A DNA stretch of 64,000 bases from Pseudoxanthomonas composti (GCF_004122095.1 NZ_SAWZ01000011.1:62001-126000); one strand, 5' to 3'; counted from the stretch's first letter, positions 28,124 to 37,321 are shown. The notes: generated from the letters alone by a model not told the origin. Made by a program: numbers and translations.

Positions 28124-28318
28124 ATGGCAGTACAGAAATCCCGAGTCACCCCGTCCCGCCGCGGCCAGCGCCGTTCGCACGATGCCCTGACCGCCAAGCA
28201 GCTGGCGACCGATCCGACCACCGGTGAGACCCACCTGCGTCACCACGTGACCGCCGACGGCTACTACCGTGGCAAGAAGGTCATCGCCACCAAGACCGCG
28301 ATCGTCGACGAAGAGTGA
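28124..28318 (+). CDS. rpmF: Ribosomal protein bL32
   Basis: 64 residues starting [19 protein letters not shown], the invariant bL32 start, and ending KTAIVDEE. This is a zinc-free form: the cysteine ligands of some bL32 proteins are absent, and [20 protein letters not shown] is the usual proteobacterial sequence. GGAGCAAG precedes the ATG. fabH follows after 80 bases with no plsX between. Confidence 0.97.
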   Translation: MAVQKSRVTPSRRGQRRSHDALTAKQLATDPTTGETHLRHHVTADGYYRGKKVIATKTAIVDEE

Positions 28319-28398
28319 TGCCAGGGCGCGCCCAGGCGCGCCGTGGTTGATCCATGGGTAGTCACGGCCCGCATGCGGGCCACGTCGCGGGAGCGCAC

Positions 28399-29394
28399 AT
28401 GAGCCAGCCGGCACCTCACGGCCGTATTTTTTCGCGTATCGCCGGCACCGGGAGTTTTCTGCCGGAGAAGGTCCTGACCAACGACGATCTGTCGAAGATG
28501 GTCGAGACCAGCGATGAGTGGATCCGCAGCCGGACCGGCATCCAGGAGCGTCGCATCGTCGTCGATGGCGAGACGACCGCCGACCTGGGCCATGCCGCTG
28601 CCGTGCGCGCGATGGAGGCGGCAGGTGTGACCGCCGCCGACATCGACATGATCGTGGTGGGCACCACCACGCCGGATCTGATCTTTCCCTCGACCGCCTG
28701 CCTGATCCAGGCCCGCCTGGGCGTTGAGCGCTGCGCGGCGCTCGATGTCAATGCGGCGTGCTCGGGCTTCCTCTACGCCCTGAGCGTGGCCGACAAGTTC
28801 ATCCGCTGCGGCGATGTCCGCACGGTGCTGGTGATCGGCGCCGAGACCCTGAGCCGCATCGTCGACTGGACCGAGCGCACCACCTGCGTGCTGTTCGGCG
28901 ACGGCGCCGGCGCGGTGGTGCTCAAGGCCGACACCGAAACTGGCGTGCTCAGCACCCACCTGCATGCCGATGGCAGCAAGAAGGATTTGCTGTGGAATCC
29001 GGTCGGCATCTCCTGCGGGTTCAAGGCTGACGAGGCCAACTTCGGCGCCAAGATCACCATGAAAGGCAACGACGTGTTCAAGTACGCCGTCAAGGCGCTG
29101 GACGCGGTGGTGGACCAGGCGCTGGAGGCCAACGGCCTGGACAAGCACGAACTGGATTGGCTGATCCCGCACCAGGCCAACCTGCGCATCATCGAGGCCA
29201 CCGCCAAGCGGCTGGACATGTCGATGGAGCAGGTGGTGGTCACCGTGGACAAGCACGGCAATACCTCCGCCGCCTCGGTGCCCCTGGCCCTGGATGCGGC
29301 CGTGCGCGACGGCCGGATCCAGCGCGGGCAGCTGCTGCTGCTGGAAGCCTTCGGCGGCGGTTTCACCTGGGGTTCGGCGCTGCTGCGCTATTGA
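28399..29394 (+). CDS. fabH: 3-oxoacyl-ACP synthase III
   Basis: 331 residues from ATG at 28399, which has GGGAG at a good distance; an earlier ATG at 28354 adds an unlikely histidine-rich leader. The catalytic triad is complete: Cys121 in [11 protein letters not shown], histidine in [10 protein letters not shown] and asparagine in [23 protein letters not shown] is the CoA-binding region. It condenses acetyl-CoA (or another primer) with malonyl-ACP to begin fatty acid synthesis. Fourth component of the yceD-rpmF-fab cluster; the usual plsX neighbour is missing. Confidence 0.96.
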   Translation: MSQPAPHGRIFSRIAGTGSFLPEKVLTNDDLSKMVETSDEWIRSRTGIQERRIVVDGETTADLGHAAAVRAMEAAGVTAADIDMIVVGTTTPDLIFPSTACLIQARLGVERCAALDVNAACSGFLYALSVADKFIRCGDVRTVLVIGAETLSRIVDWTERTTCVLFGDGAGAVVLKADTETGVLSTHLHADGSKKDLLWNPVGISCGFKADEANFGAKITMKGNDVFKYAVKALDAVVDQALEANGLDKHELDWLIPHQANLRIIEATAKRLDMSMEQVVVTVDKHGNTSAASVPLALDAAVRDGRIQRGQLLLLEAFGGGFTWGSALLRY

Positions 29395-29556
29395 TGCGCG
29401 CAGCCGCGGCAACGGCCGCGGCGCAAGAAGTGGTTTCCAGAACGTCTGGCTTGCCGGGTCGTCCGGCAGGCCAAGTCGTGCGCTGATCGATCGGCGCGCG
29501 ACGGCAGAAGCGTTCGACGCTGTCGCCTAGGCGGGCGTCGTCGCGGGAGGTTTGCC

Positions 29557-30348
29557 ATGGTGGAACAGATGCAGCTCGCCTCGCGTCAGCAGGCTTGGCT
29601 GAAACACTATCCCGAAGGGGGACGCGCCTTGTCGCTGGGTGCGCTGAGGATGCTGGTGGACCGGCTCGGTATCGGCCCCTTGCGCCCGCCGCCGCATCGT
29701 GGCGGCGATGCGGCACGTGCGATCGAGTCGCGGCGCCTGCGCGAACTGGCCGCCCAGCAGGTCAACGTGCCGCGCGTGCTGGGGCAGGGCCGGCGCTCGC
29801 TGATGCTGAGCGACAACGGACGGTCGTTGAACACCTGTCTGCGCGAGGCGGCGTCGGACCAGGCGCGCGATGCGCTGGTGCAACGGGCGGTGCAGGCCAT
29901 CGCCCAGGCGCATGCGCAGGGCGCGTACCTGGGCCAGCCGGTGCCGCGCAACATGACCTTCGATGGCAGCCGCATCGGCTTCATCGATTTCGAGGAAGAC
30001 CCGCTCGAGGTAATGACGCTGACCCAGGCGCAGGCACGCGACTGGCTGATGTTCGGCTATGGCGTGGCGCGCTACTACGAGACGCGTCCGCAGATGTTGC
30101 AGCAGCTCATCTCCGAGGCCATGGTCCGGCAGGACGCGCAAGTGCGGGAAGCGGCGCATCACGCCACCACGCGCTTGCAGCGACTGGCCGGCGTTGCCCG
30201 GCACCTGGGGCGCTCGGCACGCAGGCTGGCGCAGGCCATCGTGGTGATCCACGGCGCGAGCGCGCTGGGCGTGCTGGTGGTCGTTGGCCTGATGGCCGAT
30301 TACTTCAGCGATGGCGACCTGGACGTGCTGCGGGTGTTGCTGGGCTGA
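29557..30348 (+). CDS. Kinase-fold (RIO/Kdo-kinase-like) membrane protein inside the fab cluster
   Basis: 263 residues starting after GGGAGG. The middle resembles the small lipopolysaccharide-kinase/BUD32 fold: ESRRLRELAAQQVNVPRVLG corresponds to helix C and the following strand, and HAQGAYLGQPVPRNMTFDGSRIGFIDFEEDP to the catalytic and metal loops. The HGD aspartate is replaced (YLGQPVPRN), the asparagine and the DFE aspartate remain, and no beta-3 lysine is clear. A C-terminal membrane helix (IHGASALGVLVVVGLMADYF) anchors it. It could be a pseudokinase or a divergent lipid/sugar kinase. Its place between fabH and fabD is not the E. coli arrangement. I do not recognise a characterised homologue. 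Confidence 0.6.
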   Translation: MVEQMQLASRQQAWLKHYPEGGRALSLGALRMLVDRLGIGPLRPPPHRGGDAARAIESRRLRELAAQQVNVPRVLGQGRRSLMLSDNGRSLNTCLREAASDQARDALVQRAVQAIAQAHAQGAYLGQPVPRNMTFDGSRIGFIDFEEDPLEVMTLTQAQARDWLMFGYGVARYYETRPQMLQQLISEAMVRQDAQVREAAHHATTRLQRLAGVARHLGRSARRLAQAIVVIHGASALGVLVVVGLMADYFSDGDLDVLRVLLG

Positions 30349-30426
30349 GGCCGGGCATACGCCGCAGTACAGACGCAAGGCGCATTTCGCACGTATCATC
30401 GCCCGCTGCTTTTTCGAGGTGCCTGC

Positions 30427-31371
30427 GTGACCGACTCCAATCTCGCCTTCGTGTTCCCCGGACAGGGGTCGCAGTCGCTGGGGATGCTGGCCGAACTGGC
30501 CGAACTGCACCCGCAGGTGCGCGACACCTTCGCCGAAGCCTCCGACGGCGCCGGGGTGGATCTGTGGACGCTGTCCCAGGGCGGGCCGGAAGACATGCTG
30601 GGCCGCACCGAGTACACCCAGCCGGCATTGCTGGCCGCGGGCATTGCCGTGTGGCGCCTGTGGCAGCAGCAGGGCGGCGCGGTGCCGGCGACGCTGGCCG
30701 GGCACAGCCTGGGCGAGTACACCGCGCTGGTCGCCGCCGGTGCGCTGTCGCTGAAGGACGGCGCGCACCTGGTGCGGATCCGCGGCCAGCTGATGCAGGA
30801 CGCCGCACCGGCTGGCGTCGGCGCCATGGCCGCCGTGCTGGGCGCCGAAGAAGCCTTGGTGACCGAGGTCTGCGCGCAGGTCTCCGGGACCCGGGTGGTG
30901 GTGCCGGCCAACTACAACTCGCCCGGCCAGATCGTGATCGGCGGCGATGCCGAGGCGGTCGATGCGGCCATCGCCGAGCTCAACGCGCGTGGCATCCGCA
31001 AGACGGTCAAGCTCGCCGTCAGCGTGCCCTCGCACACCCCGCTGATGCGCGATGCCGCCAACCGCCTGGCCGAGACCATCCAGGGCATGTCCTGGCACCT
31101 GCCGGCGCTGCCGGTGGTGCAGAACGTGGATGCGCAGGTGCACGACAGCATCGAGGGCATCGCCGATGCGCTGGTGCGCCAGCTGTACCTGCCGGTGCGC
31201 TGGACCGAGTGCGTGCAGGCCCTGGCCAGCGGCGGCGTGACTCGCGTGGCCGAGTGCGGCCCTGGCAAGGTGCTGACCGGCCTGGTCAAGCGCATCGACA
31301 AGTCGCTGGACGCGCGCGCGCTGGCCACGCCGGCCGATTTCGCCGGCGCGCTGGAAGCCTGGGCTTGCTGA
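30427..31371 (+). CDS. fabD: Malonyl-CoA:ACP transacylase
   Basis: 314 residues from a GTG start at 30427. AFVFPGQGSQSLGML opens it, the nucleophile is Ser94 in AGHSLGEYTALVAAG, Arg in LVRIRGQLMQ and the histidine in SVPSHTPLM complete the active site. It loads malonate onto ACP (encoded at 32286). Separated by 78 bases from the kinase-like gene and 55 bases from fabG. Confidence 0.96.
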   Translation: MTDSNLAFVFPGQGSQSLGMLAELAELHPQVRDTFAEASDGAGVDLWTLSQGGPEDMLGRTEYTQPALLAAGIAVWRLWQQQGGAVPATLAGHSLGEYTALVAAGALSLKDGAHLVRIRGQLMQDAAPAGVGAMAAVLGAEEALVTEVCAQVSGTRVVVPANYNSPGQIVIGGDAEAVDAAIAELNARGIRKTVKLAVSVPSHTPLMRDAANRLAETIQGMSWHLPALPVVQNVDAQVHDSIEGIADALVRQLYLPVRWTECVQALASGGVTRVAECGPGKVLTGLVKRIDKSLDARALATPADFAGALEAWAC

Positions 31372-31426
31372 TGTTCCCGTGCCGCATCGGCGGCACCCGA
31401 TTCCCGCCATCCAAAGGACGCATTCC

Positions 31427-32170
31427 ATGAGCAAGCCACTGCAGGGCGAAATCGCGCTGGTCACCGGCGCAAGCCGCGGCATCGGCGCGGCCATCGCCGA
31501 CCTGCTGGCCGAGCAGGGCGCCACCGTCATCGGCACGGCGACCACCGACAACGGCGCCCAGGCCATCGCCCAGCGCATGGAAGCCCTCGGCGGCCATGGC
31601 CGCACGCTGGATGTCACCGATGCGGCGGCGATCGAGGCACTGGTCGATGCGACCGCCAAGGAGTTCGGCCCGATCTCCATCCTGGTCAACAATGCCGGCA
31701 TCACCCGCGACAACCTGCTGATGCGGATGAAGGAAGAGGACTGGCAGGCGATCATCGACACCAACCTGTCCAGCGTGTTCCGCACCTCCAAGGCGGTCAT
31801 GCGCGGCATGATGAAGGCGCGCAAGGGCCGCATCATCAACATCGCCTCGGTGATCGGCCTGGTGGGCAACCCGGGGCAGGCCAACTATGCGGCGGCCAAG
31901 GCGGGCATCATCGCCTTCTCCAAGTCGCTGGCCAAGGAGATCGGCAGCCGCGGCGTGACCGTCAACGTGGTCGCCCCGGGCTTCATCGATACCGACATGA
32001 CCCGTGCGCTGCCTGAGGACGCCAAGGGCGCGATGCTGGGCCAGATCGCCCTGGGCCGGTTCGGCGAGGCGAGCGACATCGCCAACGCCGTGGCCTTCCT
32101 GGCGGGCCCCTCGGCGGCCTACATCACCGGCGAAACCTTGCACGTCAACGGCGGCATGTACATGCCGTAA
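31427..32170 (+). CDS. fabG: 3-oxoacyl-ACP reductase
   Basis: 247 residues from ATG at 31427 with AAGGA upstream. SDR fold: [15 protein letters not shown] binds NADPH, NNAG follows, and the catalytic set is Ser141 (NIASVIG), Tyr154 and Lys158 (YAAAK). The C-terminal [13 protein letters not shown] is characteristic. It reduces 3-ketoacyl-ACP in each elongation round. acpP lies 115 bases downstream behind an AT-richer stretch that probably holds an additional promoter (around 32225-32260), although no consensus pair is clear. Confidence 0.97.
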   Translation: MSKPLQGEIALVTGASRGIGAAIADLLAEQGATVIGTATTDNGAQAIAQRMEALGGHGRTLDVTDAAAIEALVDATAKEFGPISILVNNAGITRDNLLMRMKEEDWQAIIDTNLSSVFRTSKAVMRGMMKARKGRIINIASVIGLVGNPGQANYAAAKAGIIAFSKSLAKEIGSRGVTVNVVAPGFIDTDMTRALPEDAKGAMLGQIALGRFGEASDIANAVAFLAGPSAAYITGETLHVNGGMYMP

Positions 32171-32285
32171 GCGAAAATCAGGCCGTAAGTGGCTGATTCA
32201 GAAGCGGTCGAGGGGGTCTGCCCGTTGCCGGTTCTTTACACTAAACTATTCGTTGTTTTCCCCAACTCCGCGTGGAGCGATATCC

Positions 32286-32525
32286 ATGAGCAGCATTGAA
32301 GAGCGCGTCAAGAAGATCGTTGTCGAACAGCTTGGCGTTAAAGAAGAAGAAGTGACCACCAGCGCATCGTTTGTCGACGATCTCGGCGCTGACTCGCTGG
32401 ATACCGTTGAGCTGGTGATGGCGCTGGAAGAAGAGTTCGAGTGCGAGATCCCGGACGAAGAAGCCGAGAAGATCACCTCCGTGCAGCAGGCCATCGACTA
32501 CGTCAAGGCGCACGTCAAGGCCTGA
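32286..32525 (+). CDS. acpP: Acyl carrier protein
   Basis: 79 residues, strongly acidic. The phosphopantetheine is attached at Ser37 in [19 protein letters not shown], the universal ACP motif. GGAG stands nine bases before the ATG. Codon choice is more biased to highly expressed codons than that of its neighbours (GAA-rich, AAGAAG). It carries the growing acyl chain for all the surrounding Fab enzymes. A hairpin without a T run lies in the gap to fabF. Confidence 0.97.
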   Translation: MSSIEERVKKIVVEQLGVKEEEVTTSASFVDDLGADSLDTVELVMALEEEFECEIPDEEAEKITSVQQAIDYVKAHVKA

Positions 32526-32549
32526 TGCGGGGTTGAAGCAAGTCGTGCC

Positions 32550-32569
32550 GGGGCCGCGCATGCGGCCCC
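32550..32569 (+). other. Stem-loop between acpP and fabF
   Basis: GGGGCCGC (32550-32557) pairs perfectly with GCGGCCCC (32562-32569) around GCAT. There is no following T run, so it more likely stabilises the acpP transcript end or acts as a partial terminator. Confidence 0.5.
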
Positions 32570-32645
32570 GTGCGCATCTGGCGCCGCCAAGGGCGCCCCT
32601 GGCCGGCATCGGGCCGGCAGCATTCTTACCGTGGAGTAGAGCGTT

Positions 32646-33884
32646 ATGAGTCGACGTCGCGTCGTGGTCACCGGCATGGGCATGGTTTCGCCGCTGGGCA
32701 ACGATCTGGCCACCAGCTGGGACGGCATCAAGAATGGCCGTTCGGGCATCGGTCCTGTCACCTCGTTCGACAGCTCCACGTTTCCGACCCGCATCGCCGG
32801 CGAGGTGCGTGACCTGGATGTCACCAAATTCGTGAATCCAAAAGATGCCAAGAAGATGGATGCCTTCATCCACTACGGCATCGCCGCATCGCTCATGGCG
32901 ATGGAAGACTCCGGGCTGGAGATCAGCGAGGCCAATGCCGAGCGCGTTGGCGCGATCATCGGCTCGGGCATCGGCGGCATCCTCGGCATCGAGCAGCAGA
33001 CCGAGAAGTACCTTGATGGCGGCGTGCGCAAGGTGTCGCCGTTCTACATCCCCAGCACCATCATCAACATGCTGCCCGGCCACCTGAGCATCATGAAGGG
33101 CCTGAAGGGCCCGGGCTTCTCGGCGGTGTCGGCCTGCGCCACGGCCAACCACTCCATCGGCATGGCCATGCGCATGATCCAGTACGGCGATGCCGATGCG
33201 ATGGTCGTGGGCGGCGCCGAGCGCGGCTCCTCGCCGACCTCGATGGGCGGCTTCTGCTCGATGAAGGCCATGTCCACGCGCAACGACGATCCCACGCGCG
33301 CCTCGCGCCCCTGGGACAAGGACCGCGACGGCTTCGTCATGGGTGATGGCGCCGGCATCCTGGTGATCGAGGAATACGAACACGCCAAGGCCCGCGGTGC
33401 GCGCATCTACTGCGAGCTGGCCGGCTTCGGCGCCAGCTCCGACGCCTGGCACATGACCGCCCCCAGCGAGGACGGCAGCGGCCCGGCGCGCTGCATGGTC
33501 TCGGCCATGAAGGACGCCGGTATCAACCCCGAGCAGGTCGAATACCTCAACGCGCACGGCACTTCCACGCCGCTGGGCGATGTGGCCGAAACCCTAGCGA
33601 TGAAGCGCGCCATGGGCGACCACGCCTACAAGATGATGGTCAGCTCCACCAAGTCGATGACCGGCCATCTGCTGGGCGCGGCTGGTGGCATCGAGGCGAT
33701 CTTCTCGGTCATGGCCATCCACGACGGCGTGATTCCGCCCACCATCAACCTGGACAACCCGGGCGAGGGGTGCGACCTGGACTACGTGCCGAACGTGGCG
33801 CGTGAGAAGAAGATCGACGTGGCCGTCTCGAACGGTTTCGGCTTCGGCGGGACCAATGGGACCTTGGTGTTCCGTCGAATCTGA
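32646..33884 (+). CDS. fabF: 3-oxoacyl-ACP synthase II
   Basis: 412 residues. The condensing-enzyme triad is Cys164 in SAVSACATANHSIG, and histidines in NAHGTSTPLGDVAE and STKSMTGHLLGAAGG; the lysine in TKSMTGH is also present. SNGFGFGGTNG is the conserved C-terminal motif. It elongates acyl-ACP, including the temperature-dependent cis-vaccenate step. GGAG precedes the ATG. The gap to pabB (236 bases) is occupied by an inverted-repeat element. Confidence 0.97.
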   Translation: MSRRRVVVTGMGMVSPLGNDLATSWDGIKNGRSGIGPVTSFDSSTFPTRIAGEVRDLDVTKFVNPKDAKKMDAFIHYGIAASLMAMEDSGLEISEANAERVGAIIGSGIGGILGIEQQTEKYLDGGVRKVSPFYIPSTIINMLPGHLSIMKGLKGPGFSAVSACATANHSIGMAMRMIQYGDADAMVVGGAERGSSPTSMGGFCSMKAMSTRNDDPTRASRPWDKDRDGFVMGDGAGILVIEEYEHAKARGARIYCELAGFGASSDAWHMTAPSEDGSGPARCMVSAMKDAGINPEQVEYLNAHGTSTPLGDVAETLAMKRAMGDHAYKMMVSSTKSMTGHLLGAAGGIEAIFSVMAIHDGVIPPTINLDNPGEGCDLDYVPNVAREKKIDVAVSNGFGFGGTNGTLVFRRI

Positions 33885-33891
33885 GGGTTAT

Positions 33892-34114
33892 AGGAACGAG
33901 CGGAGAGGAACGAGGAACGAGTGAAGGCGCCTCCCGTTTTGTGGTTGCCTTTGCGCCTTGTTCTGCCGCTTCCAACTTTGCGTCGCGTTGCTGATTCATC
34001 TCTGCGGTGGCGTCTTTGGTGCTGCCGGGTGGAATCTGCACGTCCTGAGAGCGTGCTGCCGGCATCGCACGCCTCGGGCTTCCACTCGTTCCTCGTTCCT
34101 CTCCACTCGTTTCT
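33892..34114. repeat. GAACGAG-type inverted-repeat element, copy A
   Basis: A 32-bp left arm (33892-33923) built from AGGAACGAG/GAGGAACGAGGAACGAGTG units is matched, with two or three mismatches, by a reverse-complement right arm (34083-34114). The roughly 160-bp interior is less GC-rich than the flanking genes and shows no convincing gene. The right arm ends seven bases before the pabB ATG at 34121. Related arms occur at 49995-50088 and a tandem form at 53097-53138. Confidence 0.75.
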
Positions 34115-34120
34115 CGCTCA

Positions 34121-35482
34121 ATGATTCACAGCCATCCGCTCCCAGCCGTCCCCGACCTGCTGGTCCTGCACGGCGTGGCGCCGCAGCGCTATCCGATGCT
34201 GCTGGAGTCGGTGGCCTCGGGCACGGCGCATGGGCGCTGGGATCTGCTGCTGGTGGCGCGCGAGGGCGAGGCGCTGGTGCTGGGGGCCGACGGCATCACC
34301 CGTGACGGCGCCGGGCAGCCCCTGCAGGGCGATTTCCTGAAGTTGCTGGACCAGGCCTGGCAGGCCGTGCCGGCCGTTCGCGACGCACCGCAGTGGCCCT
34401 TCCGCGGCGGCTGGGCGCTGATGCTGGGGTATGAGCTGGCCCAGCAGGTCGAGCCGACCCTGCAGCTGCCCCAGCGCGAGGACGGCCTGCCGGTGGCCAT
34501 GGCCCTGCGTTGCCCGGTCGCGCTCCTGCATGACCGCAGCAGCGGCCAGGCCTGGGTGGTGGGCGAGGCCGGCAATCAGGCGCTCATGGCGCAGGTCCTG
34601 GCGGACGTGGCACAGGTGGCCGGCACGGCGCCGGACTGGCCTGCCTGGCCTGGCGTGCCGGAATTGCAGGAGGACCCGCCGGCGCACTTCATTGCCGGCG
34701 TCGAGCGCATCCTCGATTACCTGCTGGCCGGCGACATCTTCCAGGTCAACCTCTCGCGTGCCTGGCACGCGCCGCTGGCGGCGCCCGCCTCGGCGGCGCA
34801 GCTGTACGCGCGCTTGCGCTTGGCCAACCCCGCGCCGTTCGCCGGCCTGTTCGTGCAGCCGGAGTGGGCGGTGGTGAGCTCCTCGCCCGAGCGGCTGGTG
34901 TCGGTGCGCGGCGATGTGGTGGAAACACGGCCCATCGCCGGCACCCGCGCGCGCTTCGAAGGCGATGACGATGCCGACCGCATTCGTGAACTGGTCGGCC
35001 ATCCCAAGGAGCGCGCCGAGCACGTGATGCTGATCGACCTGGAGCGCAACGACCTGGGTCGTCTGTGCACGCCGGGCAGCGTAGAGGTCGATGAACTGAT
35101 GAGCGTTGAGAGCTACGCCCACGTGCACCACATCGTCAGCAACGTCCGCGGTGTGATGCGCCAGGGCGTGACGCCGGGCCAGGTGATCGGCGCGACGTTC
35201 CCCGGCGGCACCATCACCGGCTGCCCCAAGGTGCGCTGCATGGAGATCATCGCCGAGCTCGAGCGCACGCCCCGCGGCGCCTACACCGGCGCCTTCGGCT
35301 GGCTCAACCGCGATGGCGACCTGGACCTCAACATCCTGATCCGCACCGCCGAGCTGCAGCGCACGCCCGCGGGCCAGCAGCTGCGCTTCCGTACCGGCGC
35401 AGGCATCGTGGCCGACTCCGATGCGGGCCGCGAGCTGGAGGAAACCCGCGCCAAGGCCCGTGGCCTGCTGCGTGCCCTGTGA
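34121..35482 (+). CDS. pabB: Aminodeoxychorismate synthase component I
   Basis: 453 residues of the chorismate-utilising family: N-terminal TrpE/PabB domain, then FIAGVERILDYLLAGDIFQVNLSRAW, PERLVSVRGDVVETRPIAGTR, HPKERAEHVMLIDLERNDLGRL, FPGGTITGCPKVRCMEIIAELE and GAYTGAFGWLNRDGDLDLNILIRTAE. PabB makes 4-amino-4-deoxychorismate for folate. The motif PIAGT has alanine where E. coli PabB has the lysine of PIKGT and where TrpE has alanine, so anthranilate synthase cannot be fully excluded; context (after fabF, before mltG) favours PabB. No Shine-Dalgarno site: the start is pressed against a pyrimidine-rich repeat arm. Confidence 0.85.
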   Translation: MIHSHPLPAVPDLLVLHGVAPQRYPMLLESVASGTAHGRWDLLLVAREGEALVLGADGITRDGAGQPLQGDFLKLLDQAWQAVPAVRDAPQWPFRGGWALMLGYELAQQVEPTLQLPQREDGLPVAMALRCPVALLHDRSSGQAWVVGEAGNQALMAQVLADVAQVAGTAPDWPAWPGVPELQEDPPAHFIAGVERILDYLLAGDIFQVNLSRAWHAPLAAPASAAQLYARLRLANPAPFAGLFVQPEWAVVSSSPERLVSVRGDVVETRPIAGTRARFEGDDDADRIRELVGHPKERAEHVMLIDLERNDLGRLCTPGSVEVDELMSVESYAHVHHIVSNVRGVMRQGVTPGQVIGATFPGGTITGCPKVRCMEIIAELERTPRGAYTGAFGWLNRDGDLDLNILIRTAELQRTPAGQQLRFRTGAGIVADSDAGRELEETRAKARGLLRAL

Positions 35483-35585
35483 GCGGTGGCCGGGGCGGGG
35501 CTGTCGAATCAATCGCTTACGAGGCGTTCGGCCGTTCACGGTATCCTGACCGGCCTGTTTCGAGCCCGGCGCTGCCGGAGGCAAC

Positions 35586-36674
35586 GTGGTTTCAGCCTTG
35601 AGGCGCGGCTGCCGCGCAGTGGCGATCTTCCTGTTGGTGGTGGTCCTGGCCGTCGCGGCGGCCGGGGCGATGGTCTACGTGCGCTTTGAGCGCTTCCAGA
35701 ACACCGCCATCCCCAACCTGGCCGAAGGCCAGACACTGCAGGTGCAGCGCGGGGACTCCTTCGCCCGGGTGCTGCGGCGCCTGCGCGAGGCGGGCATCGA
35801 CGTTGGCTACGATCTGGAGTGGCAGCTGCTGGCGCGGCAGATGGACGTGGCCGCGCGCCTGAAGGTCGGCGAGTACCCGCTGACGCCCGGGACCAGTCCG
35901 CGCGCGCTGTTGCAGCGCATGCGCGATGGCAAGGTGCTGCAATACCGCTTCACCATCGTGGAGGGCTGGAACATCCGCCAGCTGCGTGCCGCGCTGGCCA
36001 AGGCCACGCCGCTCGTCCACCGCAGCGATGCCCTGGACGACGCCGCGCTGATGCAGGCGCTGGGGGCGCCTGGGCAGCACCCGGAGGGGCGCTTCCTGCC
36101 GCAGACCTACGTCTACATCCGTGGCGATACCGACCTGGAAGTGCTGGGACAGGCGCACGCGGCCATGCAGAAGGCGCTGGCCGAAGTCTGGGCGCAGCGC
36201 GCGCCGGAGCTGCCGATCGCAACGCCGGAGCAGGCGTTGATCCTGGCGTCCATCATCGAGAAAGAGACCGGCATCGCCCAGGAGCGCCCGCAGATCGCCG
36301 GTGTGTTCGCGCGCCGATTGAAGATCGGCATGCCCCTGCAGACCGATCCCACGGTGATCTACGGCATGGGCAGCGCCTACGACGGCAACATCCGTCGCCG
36401 CGACCTGACCACCGATACGCCGTACAACACCTACACCCGCGCCGGCCTGACGCCCACGCCGATCGCCATGCCCGGGGTGGATGCGCTGAAGGCCGCGGTG
36501 AACCCGGCGCCAGGCGATGCGCTGTTCTTCGTGGCCCTGGGCGATGGCAGCGGGCGCCACGTGTTCTCCGCCTCGCTGTCCGAGCACAACGCGGCCGTGG
36601 CGCGCTACCTGCGCAACCTGCGGCGCCCGCCGCTGCCGGAAGAAGCGCCGGTGCCGGAGGCCGCGCCGCGATGA
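35586..36674 (+). CDS. mltG: Endolytic murein transglycosylase
   Basis: 362 residues from GTG at 35586 with GGAGG five bases upstream. One N-terminal membrane helix (VAIFLLVVVLAVAAAGAMVYV), a LysM-like region and the YceG catalytic domain: FTIVEGWNIRQLRAAL, the catalytic glutamate in LASIIEKETGIAQERP, and DPTVIYGMGSAYDGNIRRRDL, DTPYNTYTRAGLTPTPIAMPG. It cleaves nascent glycan strands at the inner membrane and so limits their length. The stop overlaps tmk by four bases. Confidence 0.95.
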   Translation: MVSALRRGCRAVAIFLLVVVLAVAAAGAMVYVRFERFQNTAIPNLAEGQTLQVQRGDSFARVLRRLREAGIDVGYDLEWQLLARQMDVAARLKVGEYPLTPGTSPRALLQRMRDGKVLQYRFTIVEGWNIRQLRAALAKATPLVHRSDALDDAALMQALGAPGQHPEGRFLPQTYVYIRGDTDLEVLGQAHAAMQKALAEVWAQRAPELPIATPEQALILASIIEKETGIAQERPQIAGVFARRLKIGMPLQTDPTVIYGMGSAYDGNIRRRDLTTDTPYNTYTRAGLTPTPIAMPGVDALKAAVNPAPGDALFFVALGDGSGRHVFSASLSEHNAAVARYLRNLRRPPLPEEAPVPEAAPR

Positions 36675-37321
36675 GCCGGGCCATCCTCCAGCATCGTCGC
36701 TTCATCAGCCTGGAAGGCGGGGAGGGCGCGGGCAAGACCAGCGCCATCGCCGCCATCCGCGAACAACTGCAGCGCAGCGGCGGCGAAATCGTGCTCACGC
36801 GCGAGCCCGGCGGCACGCCGCTGGCCGAACAGCTGCGGGCCCTGCTGCTGGGGAAGCATGAGGAAATCCTCGTGCCCGAGGCCGAACTGCTGATGATGTT
36901 CGCCGCCCGCGCCCAGCACGTGCGCAACGTGATCCAGCCAGCGCTGCAGCGCGGCGCCTGGGTGATCAGCGACCGCTTCACCGACTCCAGCTATGCCTAC
37001 CAGGGCGCCGGGCGCGGCCTGGACCTGAGCCTGCTGGAGACGCTGGAGCAGAACGTGGTCGGTCTGCGTCCCGGGCTGACGCTGCTGCTGGACCTGGACG
37101 TGCGCGAAGGCCGTGCACGCACGGCCGGACGCGACCTGTGGCCGGACCGCATCGAAAGCGAGCGCGACGATTTCTTCGAGCGTGTGCGCGAGGGCTTCCG
37201 CCGCCGCGCGGCCGCCGAGCCGGAGCGCTTCCGGGTGATCGACGCGGCGCAGACGCCGCAGGCGGTGGCCGCCGATGTCGGGGGTGCGGTGCGTGCGTGG
37301 ATGGAGGCGGCCGAGGCATGA
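36671..37321 (+). CDS. tmk: Thymidylate kinase
   Basis: 216 residues from ATG at 36671, overlapping the mltG stop (ATGA). FISLEGGEGAGKTSAI is the P-loop, LTREPGGTPLAEQLR the substrate-binding DR(E/P)G motif, SDRFTDSSYAYQGAGRGL binds dTMP. It phosphorylates dTMP to dTDP. A further four-base overlap couples it to holB, the E. coli tmk-holB order. Confidence 0.96.
   Translation: MSRAILQHRRFISLEGGEGAGKTSAIAAIREQLQRSGGEIVLTREPGGTPLAEQLRALLLGKHEEILVPEAELLMMFAARAQHVRNVIQPALQRGAWVISDRFTDSSYAYQGAGRGLDLSLLETLEQNVVGLRPGLTLLLDLDVREGRARTAGRDLWPDRIESERDDFFERVREGFRRRAAAEPERFRVIDAAQTPQAVAADVGGAVRAWMEAAEA

Noticed and set aside
33745..34065. Short minus-strand frame across the fabF end and repeat A
   Set aside because: It starts inside the repeat spacer and continues antisense to fabF; no start site or conserved motif.
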